Shown here: in pieces, positions 35,122 to 45,979 of the stretch
Layout: each line of letters begins with the position of its first letter
Position numbering within the stretch: position 1 is the stretch's first letter
Source: Heliocidaris erythrogramma
Taxonomy: Eukaryota > Echinodermata > Echinoidea > Camarodonta > Echinometridae
Assembly: GCA_025617745.1 (NCBI GenBank)
Contig: CM046863.1
Coordinates: forward strand, 7,924,935-7,988,934
Length of the DNA stretch: 64,000 nucleotides
Reading direction: 5' to 3'
The notes under the pieces: generated by a model
Database searches by the model: none
Seen by the model: the letters and a program-made list of their open reading frames with translations, nothing else
What the model was told of the DNA's origin: nothing
Program-made: the position numbers and the translations under genes

Positions 35122-36990
35122 GTCTATCCATTACGGTATCCGTGGGAAGGCCTTGGAGTGGTTCAGGAGTTACCTTACCAATCGAAAGCAATTCGTATCC
35201 ATAAATGGTCAGTGTTCTTCCAAATTATCTGTAATTTGTGGTGTTCCTCAGGGTAGCTTGCTTGGCCCCTTGTTATGTTCAATTTATATTAATGACATTA
35301 GTAATTCTTCAGATATCCTTTCTTTCCTATTGTTTGCCGACGATTCTAATGTTTTTTGTCGCACACTAACCCTCATACATTGGCAAATGTTTTAACCTCT
35401 GAGCTCAGAAAAAAATTACTTCATTGGATAAGAGCCAATAAACTGTCCCTCAATCTTCAGAAAACTAAACGAATGACATTCAGTAACTCTTTAAATAATT
35501 TACCCGATAATATCATTTTAGATAATATGCTTATAAAGGAAGTCTCTTCAATGAAATTTTTAGGTTTAATTATAGAGAATAAACTCTCATGGAAATCCCA
35601 TGTAGACAGTGTATGTCAAACGATTTCACGAAATATAGGAGTCTTAAATAAACTAAAATATTATTTTCCAAAATTTACTCTTCTAACTTTATACTCTACA
35701 TTAATACTGCCCTATTTAAATTATGGTTTTGTTGCTTGGGGTAACACACATTCTACTTATCTTGATAGAATCTTATTATTACAGAAAAAGGCAGTCCCTT
35801 TCATATCAAATCTTTCCTGGAAATCACGCACGGACCCACTATTTGTTGAAAATAAAATCTTAAAATACAAGATTTGTATCGTCATAATCTCGGTCAGTTC
35901 ATGTATATATTAAATAATAACTTGTTACCCGCACTATTCAGTGATATATTCTGTAAGAATATGACTATTCATAAATACTCCCAAATGAATGTCATTTACC
36001 CCTTACTAGAACTATCTTGACAAAATCTTTATTTACTTTCACCGGACCAAAATTTTGGAATAATCTTAATTCGAATATTAAAGATGCTCCCAGTTCACAC
36101 TCATTCAAGAAACAACTGAAGACTTTTCTTTTGGTTTCCTACCGGGAATCAAATTGATTCTTGGTAGGAAATTGACTGATTGAAACTTATAACTTTTAGA
36201 TGGAATCATCATCATCCCCATTACTTATGGTAAATGCTCTGTTAATTCTGCTATAATTTTATTTAATTTTTGCTTCATATTTCTAATCGTTTCGCCCCCA
36301 ATACTGCGCATGCTCTCTATATCTATCTTTCCCTCTTTCTCGTCTAATAAGCCAGCGTTCTTTGTTTGTTTGTTTGTTTGGTTTTTGTTTTGTGTTGTTA
36401 TTTCCATTGGGTGTGTGTGTTTTTTTTCCTCTCTCTCTCTCTCTCTCTCATTGTTCTCTTTGATGTTGTCCATCTGCTTTTGTTCGTCATTTTCTTTTCT
36501 CTCTTTTCTGTGGCGATAAGTTAATTTTTTATTTATTTTTTATTTTTTTATTTTTATTTTTTTTTTTTGGGGGGGGGGGGGGGGTTGCAATTATTTTTGA
36601 TGTATGCGGGGGTGTTAGGGTGTGTCTTTATGCGTGTGTATCTTTTTTAATGTATACTTGCTATATAAATTGTACAGAAATTTGTTTTAGGGGGTTGCAA
36701 AATACAAGCTTTGCTTTTTAGCATTCCCCTCCATTTTCAGCATTTATTTATTATTATTATAATTATCTTTGAAAATTATACTGAATGAAAATTATTGTTA
36801 TTACACGTATTTTGTTCATGATATTATTAAGGATGTATTTACGTTTGTCTTTATATTGTTGAAAATGGTTCATGATATTATTTATGATGTAATAACGTTA
36901 TATTTTGTTGAAAATGGTTCATGAAATTATGATGTAATTACGTTGTTATATTCTGTTGAAAATGGGAAATAAATGAAATGAAATGAAATC
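35122..36990 (+). mobile_element. CR1/L2-like LINE, 3' half
   Basis: Plus-strand coding text begins mid-RT at [20 protein letters not shown] and continues with [20 protein letters not shown] (motif B) and [11 protein letters not shown] (motif C, with the FADD catalytic pair). A frameshift lies near 35,360. The thumb region follows (SLNLQKTKRMTF, MKFLGLIIENKLSWKSHV, LTLYSTLILPYLNYGFVAWG). Coding breaks again near 35,880. The remainder is 3' UTR with (TC)n and poly(T)/poly(G) tracts, ending in (ATGAA)n-like repeats at 36,965-36,988. The 5' half is missing. It lies inside the host intron, antisense to the gene. Confidence 0.8.
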
Positions 36991-37024
36991 TTAAGAAAGA
37001 ATAATAAAATATAGAGCACAATAC

Positions 37025-37105
37025 CTTGGTCCCCGAATTCGTTCTTCAAGATGTTTGCCATTTCTTTCAAGCTCCAGTTCTGTGGGGCGACCCCGGGATT
37101 TTTGT
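37025..37105 (-). CDS. SDR gene exon, WSLKEMANIL segment
   Basis: An 81-base exon, phase 1 in and phase 1 out, encoding DKNPGVAPQNWSLKEMANIL and then KNEFGDQ. The pattern WSLKEMANILKNEFGDQGY is typical of the region of dihydroflavonol-reductase-like SDRs where a helix precedes the GPQGY-like turn. The acceptor is GTTAAAG and the donor GTATTG, which is not a strong match. A LINE ends 35 bases downstream of the donor side and a Penelope-like fragment starts 224 bases upstream of the acceptor. Confidence 0.75.
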
Positions 37106-37328
37106 CTTTAACATGCAACATAGATGGTGAAGCAAAGGTTCCCAATGAAATAAAAACAAGGAATAAAACGAAATGCCTAAAAAAAAAATTAGATTTTTTA
37201 CATAATAGATACGCCAACAATGAATGTATATTAGTACATAGAAGGTAAAAGGACAGCATTTGTACACATTTCACACTCTCCACGGAGTCCCCGCACATAT
37301 ACGTCAATTATGCCAACATTATTGAACT

Positions 37329-38080
37329 ACAATTGAAGGTTTTCGGTAACATCATGTGGGAGCGTCTGTGAAAAGGCTGTTGATATATTCTTTCAGTTTA
37401 CAAGATACCATGCCAATCTGGCAAGGTGTACATCGGAGAAACAGGACGCAGCCTCAAAACCAGACATAAGGAACATTAGATCAGCTTTAAACACAGCGAT
37501 TGAGAAAAGTCGGCAATTGTCAAGCATGCCCAGCAACTCAATCACCCTATCGAATGGCCTAATACGAAACTCATCACCTCAGACGAGTTTGAGAAGCCAT
37601 CGAAATACATCAACACAACACAGTACCACAGGACAGCGGACTAGTCATCAACGACATTTGGCGACCTCTCCTAAACAGACATACATGACAACATTAAACT
37701 ACATTTACAAACCCCCAAAACAACACACCCCTTTACGCCAATCGATAATCTCTAAACAGATTAACGGACCCAACAGGAAACGACTAACAATAGACAATAG
37801 AACTTTACCTGATCTCATCACCCTTTCCTCCTTTTTCTTCTTTCCCCTTTCCATTTCACTTCATTTTTGGTGTACAAACACGAAAAAAAAAAAAATAATA
37901 ATAATATTTTGAGTTTAAGTGTTTAATTTAATTTAATTCTATTTCCATCTCTTTCCTTTCCTCTAACTTCTTTTAAATTCCTCTAAACGCCCCATAAGTG
38001 GGTTATTTTTTACGAATGAATATATATACAGCCTTTTCACAGAGGCTCCCACATGATGTTACCAAAAACTTTCAATTGTG
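37329..38080 (+). mobile_element. Penelope-like element fragment (GIY-YIG end)
   Basis: Plus-strand text VYKIPCQSGKVYIGETGRSL followed by KTRHKEH matches the GIY-YIG endonuclease signature that follows the reverse transcriptase in Penelope-like elements. Further decayed coding (SAIVKHAQQLNHPIEW) follows, with internal stops. The fragment is bracketed by about 60-base inverted repeats: ACAATTGAAGGTTTTCGGTA on the left and its diverged inverse ending CTTTCAATTGT on the right. Penelope elements often carry inverted or direct partial terminal repeats, which agrees. The RT is missing. Confidence 0.75.
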
Positions 38081-38168
38081 AATTCTCACTCACCATGGAA
38101 ACCTACAAAGAACATCTAATTATTGAACTAATTACCCGGTATGTGCCTGTTATTTTATAATAATAAGG

Positions 38169-38197
38169 GAATCCCCCCCCCCCCCCAAAAAAAAAAA

Positions 38198-38228
<31 letters not shown>

Positions 38229-38275
38229 AATAAATAAATAAATAAAAAAATAAATAAATAAAAAGAAGGGGAAAA
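38169..38275. repeat. Compound C/A tract and (AAAT)n microsatellite
   Basis: Poly(C) followed by poly(A), then (AAT)n and (AAAT)n. It lies just upstream of the LINE that starts at about 38,290. Confidence 0.85.
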
Positions 38276-38289
38276 AGTTTAAACCAAAT

Positions 38290-41200
38290 CAAGAGGTGTC
38301 GTGGTCTAGTGACCCAAAACTAACGACAAGGGAGGTATTGCCATCTACTGTCTGGAGGGGGTTGCTATATTTCATGATCAAGCTCTCGACCCACCTGAAT
38401 TTGAGCTGATGTGGTTCTCAGTGTCCTTGAAAAATCAGAAGGTACTTGCCGCTGCAGTTTACAGACCGCCTGGTGCAAATAGCGATGTTATTAGCTACCT
38501 CAACTTCATCACCCTTTCTGAATTCGGCGCACAGTCTGTAATACTCCTCGGGGACTTCAACGTCCACCATAATGAATGGCTTGGCAGTCGCTCAACTGAT
38601 GAATGTACCACTACATAGAGATCAACCTTACAAACGTAAAGTGTGGCAGTATGGCAAGGCTGATTATTGGTTAATGAGAGGCTTCATGGCATCTACAGAC
38701 TGGTCTCTGGCCTTTCAATCGGATGATCCAGAACAAACATGATCAGAGACGCAATGGAGCTATACATACCCATAAAGGTAGTATCTAAAAGGTCTGGAGA
38801 CAAGGTTTGGTTTGATGACCATTGTAAACGAGCAGCACGAAAAAAACGTCACTTATTCAAAACGCTCAAGAACAGCGATACTGCCAGAAACAGGGATAAG
38901 TTCACTGAAGGCAAAAAGGAATACAACAGTGCTGAAAAGATAGCCAGAAGGAGATACAATACGAAGCTAAGAAAGGAGCTTTCAGATGGCAGCCTCAGTA
39001 GCAAGAAATGGTGGAACACTGTAAACACCCTTTCTGGAAAGTCGACCAGAACTGACGTCCGGTGTTGAAATACGACCATCAAGTCTACACATCAGCAAGA
39101 GACAAGGCTGAAAAATTCTGCCAGACATTTGATGTTAAATGCCAGCTTGATAACGCAGAGGACCCAGCTCCAGAAGTTCCGCAATCGACAACATGCACCA
39201 AGGAGCGGCTAACTTTCAGACCTAAGGTCGTTAGGGAACTTCTGAGGAATCTGCAGCCTGACAAAGCCACTGGCCCTGATGAAATATCTGCTAGAATCCT
39301 GAAGGAGTGCAGTACAGAACTAGCGAGACCACTTTGCCTGCTGTTTGGGCTCTGCTTCTCCCATGGTGTCTTCCCAAGCCAATGGAAGACTGCATCTGTC
39401 ATCCCTATCCACACGAGGGACTCAAAGTCCAATCCTTCTATGTAAGGTTATGGGGGGCATTGTACAGAACCAACTACAGAGTTACTTTCTAGGAAATCAA
39501 CTTATATCAACTAGACACTTTGGCTTCAGACCACACCATAGCACAGGTGATGTCCTGAACATCCTCACCCAAAACTGGTCAAACTCTCTGGACCGAGGCA
39601 ATGAGGCACGCGTTATTGCCCTTCACATCAAAGGAGCTTTTGACAAAGTGTAGCACAACGGTCTCTGCTCCAAGCTGTGCCCAAAAGGAGTAACTGGCAA
39701 ACTGCTTTCCTGGCTCAAGAGCTACCTATCAGATCGTTCCATCAAAGTTGTGTTATCCGGCCAGTCATCAAGTACTTCCTCCATCAATGCTTCAGTCCCT
39801 CAGGGGTCAATACTGGGCCCAATTTTGCTTTCGGTCTTCATTGACGACCTTGGTGATGAGGTTGAAAAATCAGCTCTACCTCTATGCAGATGAGTCCACG
39901 TTATTCTATGAGATCAAAGCCACAGATAGCCCTGAGGCTAGGACAGATCGCCTAAATAGAGAACTCGAGAGAATGAGGATCGGGGCAGACCGATGGAAGG
40001 TGACGTTCGAACCAACAAAATGCAAGGCCATGACGATATCCAAAGAGAAACCGCACCCGTCTTAGTTTCAAGTTTGGTACCACCAAATTGGCGGAAAAGG
40101 AGTAGCTGGAGATTCTGGGAGTCACACTTGACAGCAAGTTGACCTGGGCAAAGCACATCTCAAATATCTCTTCAAGAGCAGGACAGCGACTGGGTGCTCT
40201 GAGGAGAATCACAAGCAAACTTGATATCAGAAGCAAAGCAATGGTTTACAAAGCTCAGATTCGCAGTGCGATGGAATACGCCTTGCTTTCTTTGATGATT
40301 GCCAGTCCTACCAATCTAGGCCTGTTCGACTCAATCCAAACCCAGCTCCAGAAGTTCCGCAATCGACAACATGCACCAAGGAGCGGCTAACTTTCAGACC
40401 TAAGTTCGTTAGGGAACTTCTGAGGAATCTGCAGCCTGACAAAGCCACTGGCCCTGATGAAATATCTGCTAGAATCCTGAAGGAGTGCAGTACAGAACTA
40501 GCGAGACCACTTTGCCTGCTGTTTGGGCTCTGCTTCTCCCATGGTGTCTTCCCAAGCCAATGGAAGACTGCATCTGTCATCCCTATCCACACGAGGGACT
40601 CAAAGTCCAATCCTTCTATGTATCGGCCCATCTCTCTGCTCTGCATCATAAGTAAGGTTATGGGGGGCATTGTACAGAACCAACTACAGAGTTACTTTCT
40701 AGGAAATCAACTTATATCAACTAGACACTTTGGCTTCAGACCACACCATAGCACAGGTGATGTCCTGAACATCCTCACCCAAAACTGGTCAAACTCTCTG
40801 GACCGAGGCAATGAGGCACGCGTTATTGCCCTTCACATCAAAGGAGCTTTTGACAAAGTGTAGCACAACGGTCTCTGCTCCAAGCTGTGCCCAAAAGGAG
40901 TAACTGGCAAACTGCTTTCCTGGCTCAAGAGCTACCTATCAGATCGTTCCATCAAAGTTGTGTTATCCGGCCAGTCATCAAGTACTTCCTCCATCAATGC
41001 TTCAGTCCCTCAGGGGTCAATACTGGGCCCAATTTTGCTTTCGGTCTTCATTGACGACCTTGGTGATGAGGTTGAAAAATCAGCTCTACCTCTATGCAGA
41101 TGAGTCCACGTTATTCTATGAGATCAAAGCCACAGATAGCCCTGAGGCTAGGACAGATCGCCTAAATAGAGAACTCGAGAGAATGAGGATCGGGGCAGAC

Positions 41201-42070
41201 CGATGGAAGGTGACGTTCGAACCATCAAAATGCAAGGCCATGACGATATCCAAAAAGAGAAACCGCACCCGTCTTAGTTTCAAGTTTGGTACCACCAAAT
41301 TGGCGGAAAAGGAGTAGCTGGAGATTCTGGGAGTCACACTTGACAGCAAGTTGACCTGGGCAAAGCACATCTCAAATATCTCTTCAAGAGCAGGACAGCG
41401 ACTGGGTGCTCTGAGGAGAATCACAAGCAAACTTGATATCAGAAGCAAAGCAATGGTTTACAAAGCTCAGATTCGCAGTGCGATGGAATACGCCTTGCTT
41501 TCTTTGATGATTGCCAGTCCTACCAATCTAGGCCTGTTCGACTCAATCCAAAAAAGGCCCTGCGTACCATAAGTGCAAGTGAAGAGGAAGCAGGAACTAA
41601 GCTGAACATCACATCTCTCCACCTAAGACGCCAGGTGGCCGCAAAAACTGTCCTATGCAAAATACACACAAGTTTGTGCCCCCCTCCCCCCGACCTGAAA
41701 GCCCTCCTACCACATCCATATGTCATTCGTAAAACTACCCGCTCCAGTGTCTCTTTGCCTAGTCATGCTCTCACGATACCCAGTTCCAGGACTGATTCTT
41801 CCGGCAGAACATTCATCCATGCTGCAATTGAGGTGTGGAAAAGTCTACCAGATGAAGTAGCTGGTGACATTCATGACAGTGGCATCGCGTCCTTCAAGAG
41901 CAGAGTGTACAGGCATCTCATCGCACTTGTATGATGCTTTTGAACTCTTCACTTTAGTGAACCATTGATTGGGCCATGAAGATTCTTTTATAGTACCCTT
42001 GTGTCTATATTAGTTCAAGACTTTCTGGTCTATCCTCATGGGCTACTGTTCACAATAGCATTTTATAAAA
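38290..42070 (+). mobile_element. Decayed non-LTR retrotransposon with tandem duplication
   Basis: 5'-truncated LINE on the plus strand. Endonuclease text (AAAVYRPPGANSDVISYL, VILLGDFNVHHNEWLGS) is followed by a linker and an RT: RNLQPDKATGPDEISARILK, FRPHHSTGDVLNILTQNWSN, ALHIKGAFDKV, SVPQGSILGPILLSVF and LYLYADESTLF. A C-terminal region ends FIHAAIEVWKSLPDEVAGDI. The last frame closes near 41,937. Shared defects include a TAG after FDKV, loss of the motif A aspartate, YADE instead of YADD, and a frame change before the YADE box. It sits in a host intron, antisense to the gene. The clade is not resolved. Confidence 0.8.
39163..41545. repeat. 1.2 kb tandem duplication inside the LINE
   Basis: The stretch 39,163-40,340 is repeated at 40,341 to about 41,545. 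Copies share all the inactivating changes and differ by only a few bases plus a 32-base deletion in the first copy (absent between 39,441 and 39,442; present at 40,620-40,651, encoding the conserved RPISLL text). The junction at 40,341 joins the RT end to CCCAGCTCCAGAAG of the start. The duplication is thus younger than the decay of the element. Confidence 0.85.
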
Positions 42071-42359
42071 AAAAGTTTCAAAGTTCTCCATCAAAATGTA
42101 AAGAAGGAGGTAAATAAGTAAAAGGTTATCGTCCCTTAGGAAGCGACGCTAATTATGTTTGTAGACTGCAGAATAGTTCTCAGCAATGCAAATATCACAA
42201 TTCCAAGAGCCAATGAGGGGAGGAGTGGATTTCTTCTGAAAGATGAGAATCAATCTCATCTGGAAGACGAAAATGTCTTCACAATATTATTTATCGCAAA
42301 CATTAGTGTCCAAAATAATTTTAATTTACAAAAATCACCATGGTGGTGAGCTAACTCAC

Positions 42360-42596
42360 CCACTGCTTCTTTGGTATGTAGGGCCTCGATGTGGGCTTTA
42401 GCAACGTCGCGAACGTCACATACAGGGATAGATATATCGGAAAATCCTGAACAAGCATTTTCCATTCGACGTCGGACGATTTCAACATTGGCCTCAGCTG
42501 GGTTGCAGAGTATCGGTCCCAAGAGAACAGGAGGCTTTATGATGCTCAACCCAAACGTTGGTTCCTCTTTTGAAAGTTTAGAAACACAGCTCAATG
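42360..42596 (-). CDS. SDR gene exon, substrate-domain core
   Basis: A 237-base exon, phase 1 in and out, with the strong donor GGTGAGTTAG. It encodes TFGLSIIKPPVLLGPILCNP, then VEIVRRRMENACSG and ISIPVCDVRDVAKAHIEALH. The pattern of LSxINPxxVLGP followed by VDVRDVAxAH is diagnostic for extended SDRs of the dihydroflavonol-reductase, cinnamoyl-CoA-reductase and GRE2 type. The acceptor (TCTACTAAAG) has a weak pyrimidine tract. Confidence 0.85.
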
Positions 42597-43613
42597 CTTT
42601 AGTAGATTGTTAAATAATCGTACATGATGATAAATAATCATATCATGCTAAGATTAGAATTAATTGTTAGTTTATTTCATTCCCTCATCCTCCTTCTAAC
42701 TTTGCCTGCCTCAGTTTCTTCTTTGGTTTCATTCATTTTTTGTTTTTGTTATAAGAGTGTGATAAAACGTACGAAAAAAAAGAAAACTAAAAATCATTTA
42801 CATATTGAACGTTTAACCCATACGATGCCATAACCTTGTGTACTGATCTGCGTGGCAGTGCCACGTAGCCTACTGGTACACTAGCCCGTGCTCGAGTGCC
42901 ACAACCTCGTATAGTAGCCTCCGTAGCTGTGCCACGTGCGTGTTCAGTCGCATTGTGTGTACACGCTTAAGCACCCTAAAACTAAACCTGGCAAAAGGGG
43001 GGATTAGTGGCTGGCACAATAGGGATTAGCACTGTGAAACTGGGGCTGGTACATGGCAGATTAAGGGTTAATATTTGGTTTGAGCCTCTGTAGTGCAAAT
43101 ATATGAAATAAATTTATTTCACAGATTTCGTGTTTTGAATGATTAAGTAGCATTTGTGTGTGCGGAAAAATCATTAAATATATTTTTTATTAATAATTAA
43201 AAACCTGGAACCCATACTCTTCTATTTTAAAGAATCCCAACAGGAAACTATGATACGATTTTACTTGACATTACATAAAATATATTTGTAAATTGTGTAG
43301 CTAAGACAGACAAGAAGGGAAAGGGAGATAACGGGATATTTATACCTTTGCAAATTCATGCAAATAAGAGTAGGTATAGTGTCCTTTGAATTATCGATAC
43401 TGGTTTTAGAAATAGATGATTAATTACTGAAAATTTAGGACAATCGGTGGCATATGGAATTGAATTGGAAAAAAGGTTTATTTTGCCTGCTAAGGTCGAA
43501 GACGATTGTCAACAATATTTCTTTAACGGTATGATAAATTAACAACACATTATCAAATATCAAATAATTATTTTCATAAGAAGGCATAAATCGTACATAT
43601 AATCTGGGGTTAC
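42597..43613. other. Intron sequence
   Basis: No other gene is seen. Around 42,850-42,960 there are repeated GTGCCACGT words (TGGCAGTGCCACGTAGCC; AGCTGTGCCACGTGCGTG), but no element boundaries could be set. Confidence 0.4.
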
Positions 43614-43715
43614 CTGTCTGATGTCCTAAGGCTGCTTTTTCCGACACATTTTTGCAGATGGCATCCTTCAGTGCACAGTCAATGCTATCCCATTCTTTGT
43701 CTTTGAGCTTTTCTT
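43614..43715 (-). CDS. SDR gene exon, active-site region without YxxxK
   Basis: A 102-base exon, phase 1 in and out, donor CAGGTAACC. It encodes EKLKDKEWDSIDCALKDAIC followed by KNVSEKAALGHQT. In the family this exon should carry the catalytic Tyr and Lys in a text like DAYTKSKTLAEKAAW. Here the tail SEKAAL is recognisable, but there is no tyrosine in the exon and the segment is about two residues short. The YxxxK site therefore appears lost. Confidence 0.75.
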
Positions 43716-43969
43716 CTTCACATCGCATATTGAAGTGAATAACAGACAAAAAGGTATACAACTAACCACTTGATTGAGATCATAGTGCATACATGAAATT
43801 TGCATATATTTATTTCTAGAAATGTAAAATAACTGAAATTATGATTTCGTTCTACATTATTAACTTCAAAGTAATAATATATATGCCTACTAGCTTCCCG
43901 ACGTAACAAATGGTTCAAAGCATGTTTACCTCCTCCCCCCCCCCCTTTTTTTTTAAGAGACCGACTAGT

Positions 43970-44353
43970 GGTGCGTTTATACTCCCATTTTTTTCACGCT
44001 ATAATGAGCTTTTCGTACGCGTTTAGTTCAAACACGGTTTGGTCTAAAGTCATTTTTGTGTATCGCCGATTTTAAACGCCTGTGTAAAACTTACAAAAAG
44101 GTCGGGGTTTTTTGCGTTTCCACCAAAACTCGTTATCTGGCGAAGCATAAATGCATAATCAATTGTAAACGCATTTATATGACGTCATGTACACTTGTAG
44201 CGTGTGCAGTGAGGTTTGCGAAACCAGCTGCAGAGCCCAAATTCGCATGGAGAAAAGAAGTATTAAACCCGTGAAACTGCGTTATAGATGAGCGTTTTAG
44301 ATGAGCGTCTAAAAACGCTCATTCTGATTCGCAAAGAAAGTATAAACGCAACC
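43970..44353. mobile_element. MITE with GCGTTTATACT ends
   Basis: Left end GGTGCGTTTATACT and right end AGTATAAACGCAACC form a terminal inverted repeat about 380 bases apart. The interior is rich in further GCGTTTA/TAAACGC words. It lies in a host-gene intron. The target duplication is not clear. Confidence 0.65.
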
Positions 44354-44455
44354 TAAGAGATTAGTGTAAAAGGGTGGGAAGTGCTAAGAAAACCGACAAG
44401 AAGATAAATACACTGTCGGACATGATTGACCACACAGAACCAAGATGTTTCTTAC

Positions 44456-44610
44456 CCAAAATGAAATCGCTTAGACCTGTCAGAACTACACGTTTGATTC
44501 CTCCGGTGTGTTGACATGTGTTGAGCAAATTGGTGACATGGACTTGTTTCGCTCGCCTGTTGTCCTGGAAACAGCTTGTGTGGATCACATAAGTGCATCC
44601 TCTAACAGCC
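44456..44610 (-). CDS. SDR gene exon, second half of the Rossmann fold
   Basis: A 155-base exon, phase 2 in and phase 1 out, acceptor CATGTTTTAG and donor GGTAAGAAAC. It encodes AVRGCTYVIHTSCFQDNRRA, then HVTNLLNTCQHTGGIKRVVL and TGLSDFIL. The patterns GCxYVIHTAS, TxNxLxAC and GVKRVVLTSS of extended SDRs are all recognisable. The catalytic Ser position (TSS) reads TGL here, another sign of lost activity. Confidence 0.85.
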
Positions 44611-44639
44611 CTAAAACATGAGGTATTTGCAGTAAATTC

Positions 44640-44870
44640 AAATACAATAGAACAAAAAAAAAAAAAAAAGAATACTCCTCCCCCCCCCCCCCCCACAAAA
44701 AAAATGAATAAAATAAATAAATAAAAAACATAATAATAACAATAATAATATAAAAAACGTATAAAAATATGAAAAGAATAAATAAATGAATAAATACATA
44801 ATAAATAAACAAATAAAAATAGATAAATAAATAAATAAAATTTTAAAAAATAGAAAAATATGTGAACGTA
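44640..44870. repeat. A-rich low-complexity tract
   Basis: Poly(A), then poly(C), then (AAT)n and (AAAT)n-like sequence in the intron. The long minus-strand Phe/Tyr/Ile-rich frame across it is an artefact of this composition fused to the neighbouring exon. Confidence 0.8.
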
Positions 44871-44872
44871 TA

Positions 44873-45528
44873 TGTGACCCTCCACCACAAAAAAGTCGGA
44901 AATTTAGGTTTTTAAAATTTCAACACAGTTTGAAAGCTTAGATTCTAAGCTTTAAAATTACATATAACTTGTCTTATATGGACTAAGCAAACCCTTGTAA
45001 ATTACATTGAGAATGTCAACGTGTCAGACAGGCTAATGACCCAAACAATAGAGAAAACGGGCTCTAAAGAAGAGTGACCATTTAAGAGCGCTTAATCTGT
45101 GTCCTATTGTTTGTTGCACAAAAGGTTGAGTCAAAACTCCCTAGCATACACTGTGAAGTACTAATTAGAGTGGGTTGAAACTTTCCATACCTTCAGAATA
45201 GATATATTTCTATGTTTCTTTAGATTCTGAATATCAGACAGTGCATAATTTTAAGCTATACCAGAAAAGCGATGTGAAGTACAATCCCGGCAAGTTGACA
45301 CACAGAGTTTGAATGTCCAGGAAAACATGGTCATTTTGAATGAGAGTAATAACTATTTCAACGAGGTATTTTAACCTGAAATTTTGTCAAATGGTAGATT
45401 AATAAATGAACCTTCAGAAAATACAAAAAAAGTTAAAATCAAAATTTTCACCCCAAACCACCTTTTTCAGCTGTTTACACTAAAACTCCCATTGCGACTT
45501 ATTGGTCGTTTTGTGGTGGAGGGTCACA
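44873..45528. mobile_element. MITE with TGTGACCCTCCACCAC ends, TA duplication
   Basis: Left end TGTGACCCTCCACCACAAAA and right end TTTTGTGGTGGAGGGTCACA are exact inverses, flanked by TA at 44,871-44,872 and 45,529-45,530. The 656-base element encodes nothing. A TA duplication is what Tc1/mariner-type transposases leave. It lies in the intron between two SDR exons. Confidence 0.8.
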
Positions 45529-45789
45529 TATGAAGAATGTAATTTGAAAGGGATGAAACTGAATTAATATACGAAAACTGTCTTCATAATGAATATTTTT
45601 GCATTGCTAAGTAGATGCTTTGTCCTATTCATGCATATTCTTGAGCATCAAAAAATGGCCAGTGACCTTTACGATCATTATTATTTCATTTTTTTTTTTT
45701 TTTTTTTTTTGGGGGGGGGGGGGGGTATTTACAAATTCATTTGGATAAGCTATGTCAGCGGTAACATCAGAAATTACATTGTAACTCAC

Positions 45790-45979
45790 TCCAGCCATTC
45801 CAAATTCTGACTAATGTCAGCTTCGAAAAGGTCAATATCAGGGGAAAGCTCGCGGAGTGTTCCAACTTCTGAATGTTTGTCCAGACTATTGACCGTCCCT
45901 CGAACCTTATATCCTGCCTGTGTCAGTTGCTGTACAATATGAGAAGCTATGAAGCCTGAAGCATCTGTTACTAAAACTA
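45790..45979 (-). CDS. SDR gene exon, NAD(P)-binding start
   Basis: A 190-base exon entered in phase 1 after the acceptor TTCTTCCCAG and left in phase 2 at the donor GTGAGTTAC. It encodes VVLVTDASGFIASHIVQQL, then AGYKVRGTVNSLD and DIDLFEADISQNLEWLE. This is the beta-alpha-beta start of an extended SDR. The usual VTGASGFIA nucleotide-binding motif reads VTDASGFIA, so the first glycine is replaced by aspartate. The downstream LFEADI segment fits the adenine-binding aspartate region. Confidence 0.85.

Noticed and set aside
44361-44888. 175-codon minus-strand frame as one exon
   Set aside because: Only 44,456-44,610 is a real exon; the rest is a Phe/Tyr-rich translation of an (AAAT)n tract and of intron.
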